Program-made: the position numbers and the translations under genes
The notes under the pieces: generated by a model
The model's input: the letters and a program-made list of their open reading frames with translations, nothing else
The model's database searches: none
Told to the model about the DNA's origin: nothing
Shown: positions 32,462 through 44,949 of the stretch, one piece after another
Numbering within the stretch: position 1 is the stretch's first letter
Layout: each line of letters starts with the position of its first letter
Source: Heliocybe sulcata
Taxonomy: Eukaryota > Basidiomycota > Agaricomycetes > Gloeophyllales > Gloeophyllaceae
Assembly: GCA_004369045.1 (NCBI GenBank)
Contig: ML213503.1
Span: 2,602,924 to 2,666,923, forward strand
Reading direction: 5' to 3'
Length of the DNA: 64,000 bases

Positions 32462-35280
32462 ATGATTTTCGATCCACAGTCCGAGCCGAATCTCAAGTCA
32501 TGGCTTGTCAGGACTCTTGAACCAATGTACGCGCCATTTCATTATGGTCTGCCCGGAATCTGACCATCCTGTTCCATGTTAGATGCGACGCGGAGCCGGG
32601 CGCGTTGGCAGACTATGTTATTGCCTTACTACGGCATTCGGGGCCAGAGACAGAGATGCGGAAAGAGTTGAGCAATCAACTGGAGGAGTTCTTGGAAAAA
32701 GGCGCGTCGCGTTCTTCATTACCTCCTCATTCAGATTCTGATCTGCTACACTGCATTCTACAGAGGGTCCACCATTTATTGATCAGCTCTTTGCTGCACT
32801 GCGCTCCAAATCTTATCTCCCCTACTCCGCCGCCTCACCACCACCTCAGACACCCACGGGTCCCGCCGTAGACAACGGCATCCCCATCCCACTCGACGGC
32901 TTGCTCACGCCCTCGATACCCTTACCGGACCGCGGCCGTAAGCGAAGCTTCGACTACGATGATCGTGACGGGCGGCCCCCAGCAAAGAGCGCCCGTATGA
33001 GCAATGACGGTCCATTCTCGCGGTATTCCAATGGGAGGTCGACGGGGCAGTGGGGAGGCAGACCAGAGCGGCTCCCAAGGGGAAGAGGGAACGGGGACTA
33101 TGCGGATCCGATGGACTCTGGTATGGGGATGGGGGAAGGTATGAACGGGGGGATAAACGGGGGGATGGGTGGGATGAATGGACGGCCGGGACAATCGTAT
33201 CAGCCGCCGGGACAGAAGAGGGGAATATGCAGAGACTATTTCCGTGAGTTGCACATATACTGTCAGTCCATTGGCGTGTTAATAATATTGTCTGTTTCAG
33301 ACAAGGGATACTGCGCTCGCGGTGTGCTGTGTAAGTTCAGCCATGGCGAGGATGCCGTCGTTCCTGGGCAATTACTCCCCATGAACGGCCAAATGGGAGG
33401 AATGCCGTTCGGTTCTATGTTCCAGTATGGCATGCCCTTTGGTGGTGGCGCGTACGACCCCAACGAACGAATGGATATGCGGCCACAAGGGCGCACGAAC
33501 CGTGCGCCGATATTACCTCGAGTCCAACAAGAGGGTGGCGGCAGTCAAATGATGAACTCAGCTACGTCCGGTGAACTTCCAGTTATACAAGATCTGACGC
33601 CGCGGATGCCCAATGAGGAGGGAGGAGAAGTAACAAATGGAGAAATGTACGAGGCACAGGGTGCGCCGGGGGCAGGGCGGGCGGCGCATATTCCCATGGA
33701 TGTTGACATGGGTGGGCCTATGCCCATGCAGATGCAGATGCCCATGCACAGGCCACCGAGAGGAGGCATACGCGGGCGGGGCCGGGGAGGCATGTTCTCA
33801 GCCGAGGTGCACAACTTCCGACCCGAGCGGAAACGCGATGATAAGACACTTGTAGTGGAGAAGATTCCTGCGGACAAGCTCAGCCTGGATGTGGTGAACG
33901 GGTGGTTTAAGCAGTTCGGCACTGTCACAAATGTCGCGATCGACACACACACCAGCAAGGCGCTGGTAAGCTTCTCAACGCACGATGAAGCGCATGCGGC
34001 GTGGAGGTCGGAGGAGGCAGTGTTTGGGAATAGGTTCGTGAAGGTATTCTGGCATCGGCCTATGGAGGGCCATGGTCAGCTGGGTCAGCGATTATTGGCG
34101 GCGTCTGCTCCGCTTGTGGCAGGTATGGTTGGGAAGGAAGGATCGCCCTCTGCGCCAGGTGCGCAATCATCTACACCAACACCGGCACCTCATAGTCGCA
34201 AGCCGTCGAGGTCGAGTGCTGCAGCACTCGCGGCAAAACAACAGCTGCTTGAAAAGCAGATTGCTGAACAAAAGACGCTCATGGAGAAACTGGCCACCAC
34301 GACTGGCGACGAAAAGAAAGAAGTCCTAGCTCGACTACGTCAGCTTGGCCAGGAAATTGGCGCGTCGATGGGGAGTTCCGGTGCATCGTCACTGTCCACC
34401 GCGACAACAGGCTCTTCCGCCCCTCCCCCTCCTGCGCCAGCGCAAAAGATCCCTACACCCGTTCCATCGGACCAAGAGCAGAAAGAGCGGGAGCGGCTGG
34501 ATAAGGAGCTTGAAATGCATGCTGTTGCTACAGCAGCAGAGGGCGGAGGCGAGAGCACAGAGGAGTTAAAGGCTAAACTAGCCAAACTTCAGGCAGAGGT
34601 GTGTTCTAATTATGAATCTATATCGGTGTCGTTAGTCTCACCCATATCTTGATAGGCTGCTAGCCTCGGTCTGCCGGAAGCGTCCTCGAGCTATGGTAGC
34701 ACCTCTTACAGGCCGTACAGGGCCCGTGGTCGAGGTACTCGCGGTTTTCACCGGGGAATGATGCGCGCTGGCCCTCGCAGCTTGAAGCTAGATAACCGAC
34801 CTAAAAAGCTGCTTGTCAAGGATGTACCGGCCGACAGCGTGCAGGGTGTGAGGGATTGGTATGACGTGAGTGCCACCTCTATCATTCCGGTGCTGCATGA
34901 TTCTTATACCCTTGCGCAGACGACCGGCCTTGTGGACTCACTGGAGAACCTGCGCGATGGTGACATTGTCGTCTCCTTCAAAACTCGCGGAGCCGCTGAA
35001 CAGGTGATTTGCAATGGTTTCAGTTCATGTTTTTGGTGATCTGACCGCTTTGCAGGGCTTAGCTAAAGGTACCAATATACCCACCGTCGGTGAAGTACGG
35101 ATATCCTGGTTCACCGGCCAATCGCCCGACGGAAGTACCGGGGCTGCTACGTCTGGGCATAAAGAGGCAGAAAAAATGGAAGGACAGATGTACGACGCTG
35201 AAGTACGCCACTCACCACCACCAGAGGAGGTCGCTGCAAGTGGCTGGGGGGATGACGAAGACGGAATGGGATTACTATGA
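32462..35280 (+). CDS. RBM26/27-like RNA-binding protein (PWI-like, CCCH, RRM)
   Basis: Related to human RBM26/27 and S. pombe Rmn1, which work with MTREC/PAXT-type complexes feeding RNA to the nuclear exosome. The N-terminal PWI-like helical region reads MIFDPQSEPNLKSWLVRTLE, then DAEPGALADYVIALL and KELSNQLEEFLEK. A disordered Gly/Met-rich region follows, then a CCCH finger (C-x8-C-x5-C-x3-H: CRDYFHKGYC, CKFSH) formed across the intron near 33243-33300. An RRM is at about 33840-34060 (TLVVEKIPADKLS, ALVSFSTHDEA). Further on are a coiled-coil (LEKQIAEQKTLMEKL) and a second RRM-like part (KKLLVKDVPAD). The intron at about 32702-32763 may use a GC donor; a GT donor at 32711 would also stay in frame with three extra residues. 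Confidence 0.88.
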
Positions 35281-35505
35281 GCGAACTGCACAAGTTCCTT
35301 CTCGCTGATACTCACACATTATATTTATCTGTATTGCGTGTGGCTCACTGTATATGACTGAAACCCGGGGACGACATGCTCCCCGGAACAAGCTCATCCT
35401 TGCCAGTCGGGTTATAAGGAAACGGGACTATCCCGTCCGATACAATGAAGCTTGAATATCCGCTAATATGTAAGTCCTTGGGCTTTAAGTCCGAGTTTTA
35501 CGCTT

Positions 35506-38500
35506 CTACAACTCGCTGGAGCCTTCGTGACATGAGATCTCCGCATCATCATCCACCACAAAGCTACCGAATGCATAGTCGTCGGGCATGTCATTCTCCC
35601 GCGGAGGCGAACTTGATATTAATCGTCTGGATCTCGGTGGGCGATCAGGACCGAACTTGCCTTGCTTCACGGGGCGGTGGGCGAAAGCAGGCACTCTCAC
35701 ACCAGCTGGCGCTTGCGTGAACATGCTCTGACGGTACGCCACTTCCTGGTCATAGGAAGGCGACACTTGCGTCTCCGGTAGTTCTTGCAAGAAGCGCAGA
35801 TCATACTCATTAGCGACCTCCTCAAAGTCGTCTGACTCTCCTTCGCTGGAGTCTTCGCCAGAATGAACGGCTTCGGCCTCCACCCAAGGATTACGCGCTC
35901 TGGGATCCTGGGGCAGCTTTGGCCGTTTATACTTCGCTCGTGGAACGTTCTCGGTGCAAGGGTCTGCAGCATCTCGGCGGCGCAGACGGGTCGGAAGGGC
36001 CGCAACCGGGGAGGAATCCACCTCGGCTGCTGCAGCCGGCCGCTTTCTACGACGATTGGGAGCACGAACAGCAAAAGAAGGTTCTGGTATTGCGAAGTCA
36101 AGTTCTCCAGATAACTGTAGAACCGTCTGGAAGCGGACAGGCAACGGTGGAGGAGGCATGCTACGCCCACTGGGATCTATCTGGACGTTGGGGGAAGTCC
36201 GTATCGAAATCGAGGAGGTATCTGGGTTGTTCCGTCTCGCCGGCGTCGAGACACGGATATCGTCACCACTCATACGCCCAGAACCTGTTGCGGGGCGACT
36301 GGGAGATGAGTCGATGATCTGCATATTCAATTCATCGTCATCTTCCAATAGCCATGACATGTCTTGTGGCGCAGCATCGACCTCTTGCAATTGCTGGGGT
36401 GGAGATAGCGACACGCGACTATCTCTTCCAATGTTCAGTTGGTCTCCGTCATCCTCAATGAAAGCGACATCTTCCACAAGGGGATCGCTCCAGGGTATAC
36501 TCCGTGTCATCGCAGGCTGGTCGCGGGCACCAACAGCAGCAGAGGTCGAAGCCGGCAAGTCGCTGTCGCTATCGAGCTCGATGATGTCGGCCAGAGGCAC
36601 GTTGGGAGATGACAGAGTGCTCCTCGGTGATTCGGACGTGGGTCGCGGCGGACTGGAACAGCGCTGCGCGCTGGACTGGAGAGACAATGGCCTGCTGGGC
36701 ATGACAAGTCCTCGTTCTAACTCCATATCGTCCGAGTCATCTTCCCCTTGCCGAGAAAGTTGTGACAAGGGAAGGGCGTCAGCCTTCTTCTTCTTCCGCG
36801 TCTTTGTCTTCTTCTCACCCTCAGCCGTTGTCTTGGCCTTCCTCAATTTCTGTTTCTTCTGCTTCGGAGAAGACGGTGCAGCAGGAGTGGACGCAGTACG
36901 GCGAGGGGCAAACACGCCTCCTTCGATATCCGCGTCCACGTCGCCGTCCTCACAAGCATGCTCGTCGAACACTACGGCTTTCTTGCGCTTCTTGGGTGCC
37001 GACTTGGCAATCAAATCCCGCACAGAGACGAAGCCTGAAGCAGCGCCACCCGGGACATTCCTCATAGGATCGTCATCTCGCTTCCTCTTCTTACCCTTTG
37101 ACGGCGACTTGGTTCCAGTAGCTCTCTCCTTAGTCTCCCGGACATACTCTTGAATGTCCATCTCCATCTCGACGCACTGCGGCGTCACGTCGTCGGGCAA
37201 GAGCCGCTCGACATCGCCAAAGAGCTCGAGCTGTTCACCGCGAACAATGGCCTGTTGTACTTCCTCGTACTTCTCTTTCGCCTTTGCCCAGTTCGTCTCT
37301 TCCCGGTTCTCGGCCACCAGTACATGGATATAACCGTCCCGTTTGCGACCGGTGCGACCTATCCGCTGCAGCTGTGAAGCACATATAATGAGCGCAAAAA
37401 GGTGCAGTAGGACGATCGCTCGTACCATGCGAATGGGAGTAGACTGTACGTCATAGCAAATAACCATGTCAAGTTCACCGATATCAAGCCCCTCTTCCCC
37501 AACCGACGTCGCTACCAAGACATTAAACTCTCCAGTCTTGAACTTCCGAATGACCTGAACATCGACCCACTTCAGACGATAATGCCAATTACGAGAGTTC
37601 CAAGCTCACCTCCAGCTGCTCCTTCTGCCCAAACCCCTTATTCCCCTGCTTATCCGCGCCCTGCCCGACAAACTTCGTGGCCCTAATCATCGGACTCTCC
37701 TGATTCAGCCACTCCACCACCTCATCCACACACTCCCTGAACGACACGAACACCATCGCCTTCGTATCCTGCTCCCTCACTGGCTCCTCGCCAGCTTTCA
37801 CAAAATGGTCAAGCACGATAGCTTTCAGCTTCTCCATCTTCGGATGCGCAGCAAAGCTCCGGTTATACTGCGCTTCCAACTCTTTCATGAGCTCCTGGAA
37901 CACGGGATGCTTCTGCAAGCTGGTCTGGATTTGCTTCGAGTTGCCTTTCTTGCCATCGGGCACCATCCCGTGTGCAATATCCTGCAAGGAGTTGTAGCAC
38001 ATCCGTATGCTGCATTCCAGCTGCGTCGCCGGGGGGTATTAGCAAAGAAATAAGTTACGGAAGAACACGTACTAAGTACCCCATCGCCCGAGCAAGCTGA
38101 CCCAGAAGCTTCAAGCTCGGATAAGCCCAGGTCAGCGATCTCGAGTCCGGACGCTTTCCGACTTCTTGCATGGCCATGTTACACCTAAAGGGCTGGATAG
38201 TGGTGGGGTCGATATTGCCGAAGAGAAGTCCGTTGGATCTCAAAGGTTTGATCTTCTCCTGCGAACGCAACAAGGGCTGAGCTATGTGATAAACGGACAA
38301 AAATGACGCTGATACCGCGTACCTCCATAATCTTGGCCATAAGCGTCCGAATCTTCACAATATCCTCATTCATCATAATCTTATGCTGCTCCGTAATCTA
38401 CTTCCTAACTCAAACAACCATCCCTCTCAGACTCAGCACATCACGCACCTTCTTATGCATATACCCCCTTAAGTCAATACTATTCTCATCGCGAATCTCA

Positions 38501-40007
38501 ATCCTGCTAATGTGCAGCGAATCCACGATCTCTTGGACGACCTCCGACTTGCCCCCAGGCGTCGCCGTAAGCGCCAAGATACGAAAGTGCGGGTTCTTCG
38601 CCATCATGTAGCGCACGACCTGCGCGTACGCGTAGTCACCCGTGCCTTTGTGGGCCTCGTCTGTCCATGCATCATTCAGTGTGGGCCATGGAGAAGGAGG
38701 CGGGGACGTACCGACGACCAACAATACAATATCTCTAGGGTCACAGTTATACATGGCCAGGTCGTTCATGAGTGTCTGCGGCGTCATGTAGAACACCCGC
38801 TTTTGCTCCCACTAGTGAGAAGAAGTCAACTCTTCCTGCGCCGTTTCTGAGCCTGCATTGCTGACCTGCCTGCTTCGGACGCTCCGAGGCACGTCGCCGG
38901 TGAGTTCCGCGGCGTCGGAGCCTGGGATTCCGCATGTCTGGTGACACGCATCGATTTGCTGGGCTACGAGCGGCTTTGACGGGGCTACGAACACGACTTT
39001 GCCGTCTGGGAACCAGCGGTAGACTGTGACGCGTCGTCAGAAAGGGCAGGCTTCAAGGGAGACCGTCCACGCACAGTTGAGCATGACGACACCCGCAATG
39101 AAAGTCTTGCCGAGACCGGTCGGAAGCGCGACGAGCGTGTTCTCAAAGAGAGAATTTCGGACGATGTTGAACTGGTAGTCGCGCTTCGGCCGGTTGAGAG
39201 GGTATATCCAGGTCTTCATTGACAAGCGATCTGGTTCGAGTTTCATGGGAGGTGGCTAAGCGAGCAGGTGATTGGGATTCAGTATAGCAAAGACATGAGA
39301 CGTACTGGTCTGTTCGGACGCGAACGCGGTTGAGAGGAGTATACAAAGATAAAAGAATGGACAGGGACTCACTCGACTATGAGAGAAAGAATTTAGCGAG
39401 CTGAAGCAGCGTAAATAGGCAAGACATACGTACGGGACACTGCGGGGTTCGGGAACTGCTCGAATTCAACCTGCTCCTCCTCCTCCTCATCCGCTTGAAA
39501 CTTGTTCTTGCCTTTGGATTTTGAACCCTTCCTCCATCCCGTCTTGGCGAATGCAGTGTGGTCCCATTGCTTGGTCTTCCTCGCCGGCTTGCCAAAAGGG
39601 TTGCGGGAATTAGATTTGACGCGCTGGAGCGGAGGTCGTGGTCGACTTGACGAAGCTTGAGGCTGCAGCACGTCGCCAAAGAGAGTTGTTTGCACAGTGT
39701 TCTTGGACGCCGTGCGGGTCAGGGGTTGCTTGCTAGGACCAGCGTTAGACACCTGCTTGTTGTACGCATTCTGCTCTATCTTCTGCAGCTCTGCCTCGAG
39801 GTCGCCATAGTCGTCGAATGAAAAATCGAAGTCGGAATCTTCCCGGGCGATTGGTGTGGGGTGTACGGGTGCAGAACGCGCGCCGGGCTGAGCCTTCTTC
39901 GGAGAATTTGCAGGAGAAAAATGAGCAGCCTCGATAGCGTCGACCTGGTTGAGCAGAGACGCGTCGAAGTCGTCAGAAAAGTAGCCATCCGAGCTCAGAG
40001 CGCTCAT
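35506..40007 (-). CDS. MPH1: ATP-dependent DNA helicase Mph1 (FANCM family)
   Basis: An SF2 3'-5' DNA helicase that remodels stalled forks and D-loops and limits crossovers. The N-terminus ([15 protein letters not shown], start 40007) is acidic and disordered. The helicase core follows: [20 protein letters not shown], Walker [27 protein letters not shown], the DEAH box in [20 protein letters not shown], and in the second lobe [39 protein letters not shown] and [12 protein letters not shown]. The long C-terminal region after about 37200 is low-complexity, with Lys-rich nuclear-localisation-like runs ([16 protein letters not shown]). About ten introns are present. All helicase motifs are intact. 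Confidence 0.93.
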
Positions 40008-40179
40008 TGCGCGGACGAGAGTTGAACGTTGAACGCGTTCCAATAAAGCACCTGATCGTCTTGTTTGGCTTTATTTTGGCTTATGTACGGATTACCCTGG
40101 ATTATCGCGTTTCCAAGCCGAGCCACTTCAACCATCGGCTGTACGCCCCTGCTCGTCGTCATCTTCGTCGTCGGCAAAC

Positions 40180-41827
40180 ATGTCCGCAGAATCTATTGCT
40201 CGCTGGAATGCAATTCCTCTCAACCGACCTGATCCCGGGTCGCCTCATTTGAAGGTACTCTTTGCTTGCTTTCCCTTGGCCTAACGTGCGCCCGTACTGC
40301 CTCTCCCTTCCCTCCGTTCCTCCAGCGCTCAAAGTCGAACGATGGACAATCAGATGAAGAGGACGATGACGTCTCTCTCATGTCGCGATCTCCATCGCCC
40401 GTCGACCCAATGGATGTCGAACAACATATCGACAAGTACGATGAATACCACAGTGGCTCAGTCAGGGAAGTCATCACGGTGGAAACCAAGCTGAGAGCCA
40501 CGAATAAGGGCTTCGCAATGCTTGCCAAGATGGGCTGGGCTGAAGGACAGGGCCTTGGGATCTCAGGGGACGGTGCGTTCTTTGCGGATGTGCTCTCGAA
40601 CGTCTTTCCGAATGACGTCGACACAACAGGTCGCGTCGACCCGATCCCTTTTGCCGTCAAGAATGATTCGACTGGTCTTGGAAAAGTCAATCAGGACTTC
40701 CGTATGATCGAGACCACAGTGTCCCAGCGTCGAGAGCTCGATTCGGAGCGCCAGACAAAAGAGTCAGGAGAACAGCGGAAGGCGCGAGAAGTAAGCTCAG
40801 TTCACAAGCCTCTACACTTCCACTCTTTGACTGATCGCCCTAGGATGCTGCAGCCAAGAAAGCAGCCGTGCGAGACGAAATCTCAACTACCCTGCGCGCC
40901 TTCTACTGCGAGCTGTGCGATAAACAATTCAAAAATGTTGCCCAATACGACGAACACACAAACTCGTACGCGCACCACCATAAGGCCCGCGCACGCGACA
41001 TGCAAGCAGCGCAAAAGTTGATGCAAGGCCGCGGGAGCAAAGAGGACGTCGACAAGCGCAAGGAGAAAGAACGAAAGCGCGAGGAAAAGGAGATGCGCAA
41101 ACTGGCTGCTGCCGCTGGGATCAAGCTCGCCAGGCCTTCTGCCATGGCGTCAGAGTCCGCAGCCGGCGGCACTGCCGCTTCCGCTGAATCCAGCACAGGC
41201 TTGAAGAAATCTGGTTGGGCAGCTGTACCGCCAGCCTCGCAGACATCCGTCACGAACCGAGCGGCAGGCAGTGGCTGGTCGAGAGCGCAGCAACCACCAC
41301 AGCCACAATCGCCGCTGCCACCCTTGCAAGCACCTCGACAGCCCGCACCTTCAGCACCTGCGTTCAGTTCCGCAGGGCAGATGTCGCTGGGCTCAGGTCC
41401 TACTTTGACTGCTTCCCAGGGCGGGACACAGCCCAGTCCTTCCGCAGTGCCCAGCTCCGGATCAGGAGGTTGGTCATCTTTGTCACAGCCCGCTGCTCAG
41501 CCCCCACCGCCGTCAAGCAGTGCCATGCCAAATCTGCCTGCTCCTGCGTCCTCAGCCTCGGGCCCCCGCTGGGCAGCAGTTGGCCCCACCACTGAGGTAC
41601 GTTCGCAGGGAGCTTGGGCAACTGTATCAGCAGGGCCACCACCACCGTCGCTCATGGGAGGGCCTACGGGACCAGCACCTCCTGACTCTGGCTGTCCACT
41701 CCCTACAAGTACGGCTGTGTCGGAGGTGCCGAGTCGTGCTCCGCCCCCGGTGCAAAAGCAACGCAAGCCCGCACCAGAGGATAAGCGTTCGAGCTGGCAG
41801 AACTTCAAAAAGAAGGCTTATCGTTGA
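40180..41827 (+). CDS. G-patch and C2H2 zinc-finger protein
   Basis: The architecture (N-terminal G-patch, one U1-like C2H2 finger, disordered C-terminus) is that of the GPATCH8/ZNF804-type RNA-processing proteins; G-patches activate DEAH RNA helicases. Exon 1 (40180-40254) gives MSAESIARWNAIPLNRPDPG. After an intron to 40325 come DEEDDDVSLMSRSPSPVDPM and the G-patch NKGFAMLAKMGWAEGQGLGI with a later NDSTGLGK. A third exon starts at about 40844 and holds FYCELCDKQFKNVAQYDEH, with C-x2-C-x12-H-x5-H. A Lys/Glu/Arg-rich helix and a Pro/Ser/Ala-rich tail follow, ending RSSWQNFKKKAYR. It is divergent from MPH1 (172 bp between starts). Confidence 0.85.
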
Positions 41828-42072
41828 CATGGCTCCTGCTCATCCATGTATTGCAGCGACAATGCGTCCTATGGTAAAATATATTCTTTGCGACATTGTC
41901 AGAAGAGAATTTTGTTGCTGTACTAGGAGCTACTACACATATGCTTGCCTTTAGAAAATGACATAAAGTGAAGAAGACGACAGAACGCAAAAGAAGAGAC
42001 TGGCAATAAAAATGCTAAGATGTGGACCAACCTGGAGCTCTAGACGTGCCTTACAAGCCAACGCAAGTCCAT

Positions 42073-44732
42073 TTACTCCGAATCGCTGCCGGAGCTGTCA
42101 GACCCGTCGCTGGAGTCGGAGGAATGCTCGCTCATGTCCGCTCGCGGTACAGCGCCAGAGACGTTCGCGGCGCCTCCCTGCTCAAACAGCCTCATCCTCT
42201 CTTCAAGCTGGCGAATCTTCTCCGTCTCAACGTCCTCATCCATGCTCTTCCGCTTCAGCCCGCCGGTACCGGTCCCCTTGCCAGTACGGCTTCGCTTTGG
42301 CGCTGCATTGCGCTGCAGGGGGCGAAGGACAAAATTGTAGAGCTTCGTAAGGACCGCCGCTGGTAATAGATCAATCTCCAGCTCGATTTCCTCAGTGCTC
42401 TGTGAAAGTAGAGAACCATATAAAGCAAAGCAACGGTCAACATAGCAATGAGACTCACGTCGCGGATCTCGGGAACGCCCTCGTGGATGATCTGGATGAC
42501 CTTCTCGAGCTTCGACCCGTCGAGTTTCTGAATCGTCTCGCTGAGGTCCTTCTTCTGTTCAAAGGAGAGGACATCGTCGTCGGGAAGTGTCTTCTTGTTG
42601 CTCTTCTTCTTGCTCGAGCCACCCTGCTTCGGAGGCTTGCTGGAGGCCTTCGAAGATGAGGCAACAGGTGCGAGCTTCTCCCTCTTCTTCTCTTTTTTCT
42701 TCTCCTTCTGGGGCTTAGCCTTCAACCCAGCAAGGTTGGCTCTCATTGTCTCGATCTGGTTTTCCATCTCGGCAATCGCGCCTATAGAACATGCTATAGG
42801 AGTGTTACACCATTTGAACAGCAGGACTTACGAGCACGCTCATCATCGGTCTCGTCCTCTTCCTCGTCTTCGACATCACTGCCATCACGCAAGGGAGGAA
42901 GCAGGCTCCACTTCTCGTCGAAGTACCTGTCCAGCTCCACACCTGCTTGGTTCACAGGAGTCCCGACTGGGTTGAAGGTGTAGCAGTTATTGATCATCAA
43001 TTTGAAGTCGTCACGGAATTCCTTCGCGCTGCGATACTTGCGAAGATCAAGCTTGGAGCGCATGGTGGACATATCCATTGGCTTCTTGATGATCTTCGGG
43101 TATGCCGGAATGTCGAGCTTGACCCAGTCTGGAGTAACTTGAGCGAGGCAATCACAATGATATCAAGTTGATACTCACCGACGGGCTCGTAGAAGGGGCT
43201 GGCGATATTGTAATGCTGCTTGCGGTGAAGCTCCGTCAGGATCTTGCTACAGTATTTCAATTGATCTGCGGTCCCGTCGTCTCTGCCCGATTTAGTCTTG
43301 CGAGGTCGCTTGGGACCATCAGCGTAAGGCAGATCACGAGGGGGAGGAGGGTGGATGTCTCGCTTCGGTCGAGGGTTCAGACTCTCCTCCGATCGCCGAA
43401 TAGCAGGGACCGAAGTGGAAGGCCGACGTGTAGCCTTCTTCGCTGAAGCAGGAGGGGCTGGGGGAGGAATAGGAGACGGTTTCTTGGCGATGGTCTGCTT
43501 TGGCTGCACAAATATGTCAAAGGGTGTTAAGAATGCGCTGGTGAAGAGGACGAACCTCGCCAGGGGGCGGCATCTGCTTGATTTGCTTGTCGAAGACCCC
43601 CTCCACCCTCTTACCCATGGCCGCAATGACATGGTCGGGACCATTGAAGGTTTCGCAGTTTCTGAACATCGACCGCACATCGGCAACGAATTCATCTGCG
43701 TTATGGTAGCGCGGACTCGTGGAGTTGAGATCGGGTTTCGCGGGATTAGAGGCTGCGAGCTTGTTACTAATGGTCTCGAAGTCCATTGGGTGCTTGATTA
43801 TAGAGGGGTAATGTGGTATATTAAGAGCGACAATATCAACAGGCTTGAGGAAAGGGGCAGCGTCCTTAAGCTTTTTGAGAGTGCGAACAGTCGAGACACA
43901 AAAACGATGTTGTTGTAGGCTGAAAGTGGAGGGTCCCTGGTGCTGGGGAGATGTGACGCCATTAACGATAGAAGAGGTCGTGGAGGCTGGGGGCGGAGTT
44001 GCAGACTTCAGAAGAGCACAACGAAACCTAGATTAGAACGGCCATGATGGCACGTATAAAGTGAAACTCACGTGGTTCACTGACGCCTTGTCCGCATCCG
44101 AAAACTTGCGAGCTCGCTTCGCAGGTGGCTCATCCTCGTCACGATCATCGGGCACCCGGGCAGAGTCGACGGCAGTCGTCGACGATCCCGTTGGGATTGA
44201 AATCGGAGAATGGGCAGCGTCACCGTTCAGTGGAGTGGGCGTCTCCCCTTCCATTTCAACATCCACCTTCACGTCCTCTTCCTCTTTCGCGAATCCATTC
44301 GGCGCCGCCTGGTCTGCTGTCCCATTTGGCGTTGTATGTTCTGTCATCCCATTTGGCGACGCCTGCTCTGCCATCTTCACATCGTCCAACAACTCCCCTG
44401 TTGCTGGCGGCGGCGTGCCTTTAGGAGGGTCAATTGGGATGGATTCTGACGCGTTTTCAGCGATGACCGAAATCACGCTGCCCGACGCGTCGCTTACCTG
44501 GCGCTTGCGGAGAACCATTCTGCGGGCGCGTCGACGCGTCGTCCACCCTGGGCGCAGGTTCGTGGCGCGCGTCGCTCTCGACGGCGGCACTGTCAATGTC
44601 GATCTTGTCGGCGACGCCAGTCACGTGGGAGACAGGAGTAGCGGGGGACTGGGCGTCGGGATGGGACTCGACGGAGTCATCGGTAAAGGAGAGAGTCTGG
44701 TTGTTCGTGTTGTCTGAGAGCGCTGCGTTCAT
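42073..44732 (-). CDS. BDF1: BET double-bromodomain protein Bdf1
   Basis: BET proteins bind acetylated histone H4 and recruit TFIID and other factors. Bromodomain 1 is at about 43920-43540 (FLKPVDIVALNIPHYPSIIK, HPMDFETISNKL, FRNCETFNGPDHV). Bromodomain 2 is at about 43230-42830 (FYEPVDWVKLDIPAYPKIIK, PMDMSTMRSKL, INNCYTFNPVGTPVN). Both keep the acetyl-lysine-binding Asn (N in CETFN and CYTFN). The C-terminal ET domain follows (DDVLSFEQKKDLSETIQKLD, VIQIIHEGVPEI, ELEIDLLPAAVLTKLYNFV), then a Ser/Asp-rich end. The N-terminus is disordered, with repeated (A/T)(T/S)PNG segments. About six introns are present. Confidence 0.94.
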
Positions 44733-44821
44733 GGCGCGTGACGGTCACGCAGTCACTTCAGAGAGAGCAAGGGAAGATTTGGGGGAACAGGGGGGACTCC
44801 GAAGCGGGCTAGGTCTTTATA

Positions 44822-44855
44822 CCTGCGCGGAATAAGGTTCGATCTCCCGCGCAGG
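44822..44855 (-). promoter_or_regulatory. GC-rich hairpin in the BDF1 leader/promoter
   Basis: CCTGCGCGG (44822-44830) and its exact inverse CCGCGCAGG (44847-44855) flank a 16-nt loop, 90-124 bp upstream of the BDF1 start. If transcribed it would form a stable 9-bp stem in the 5' leader. Confidence 0.55.
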
Positions 44856-44949
44856 GACCATCCTTTTCCACACTCCTTTACCCTCTCTTTCCCGACATTT
44901 TCCTGCACATTTCGGGCGCGCTTTCGTATACAATGCACACGACCCGTAG

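Noticed and set aside
35954-37153. 399-codon plus-strand frame opposite MPH1
   Set aside because: It lies antisense to the low-complexity MPH1 C-terminal region and reads as Ser-rich shadow sequence; MPH1 has clear helicase motifs.
44061-44717. 218-codon plus-strand frame opposite BDF1
   Set aside because: It is a shadow of the Ser/Thr/Pro-rich BDF1 N-terminus.
44840-44860. tRNA-like T-loop string GGTTCGATCTC near a GC-rich stem
   Set aside because: No anticodon or D arm fits the required spacing, and the flanking arms pair with each other as a simple hairpin.
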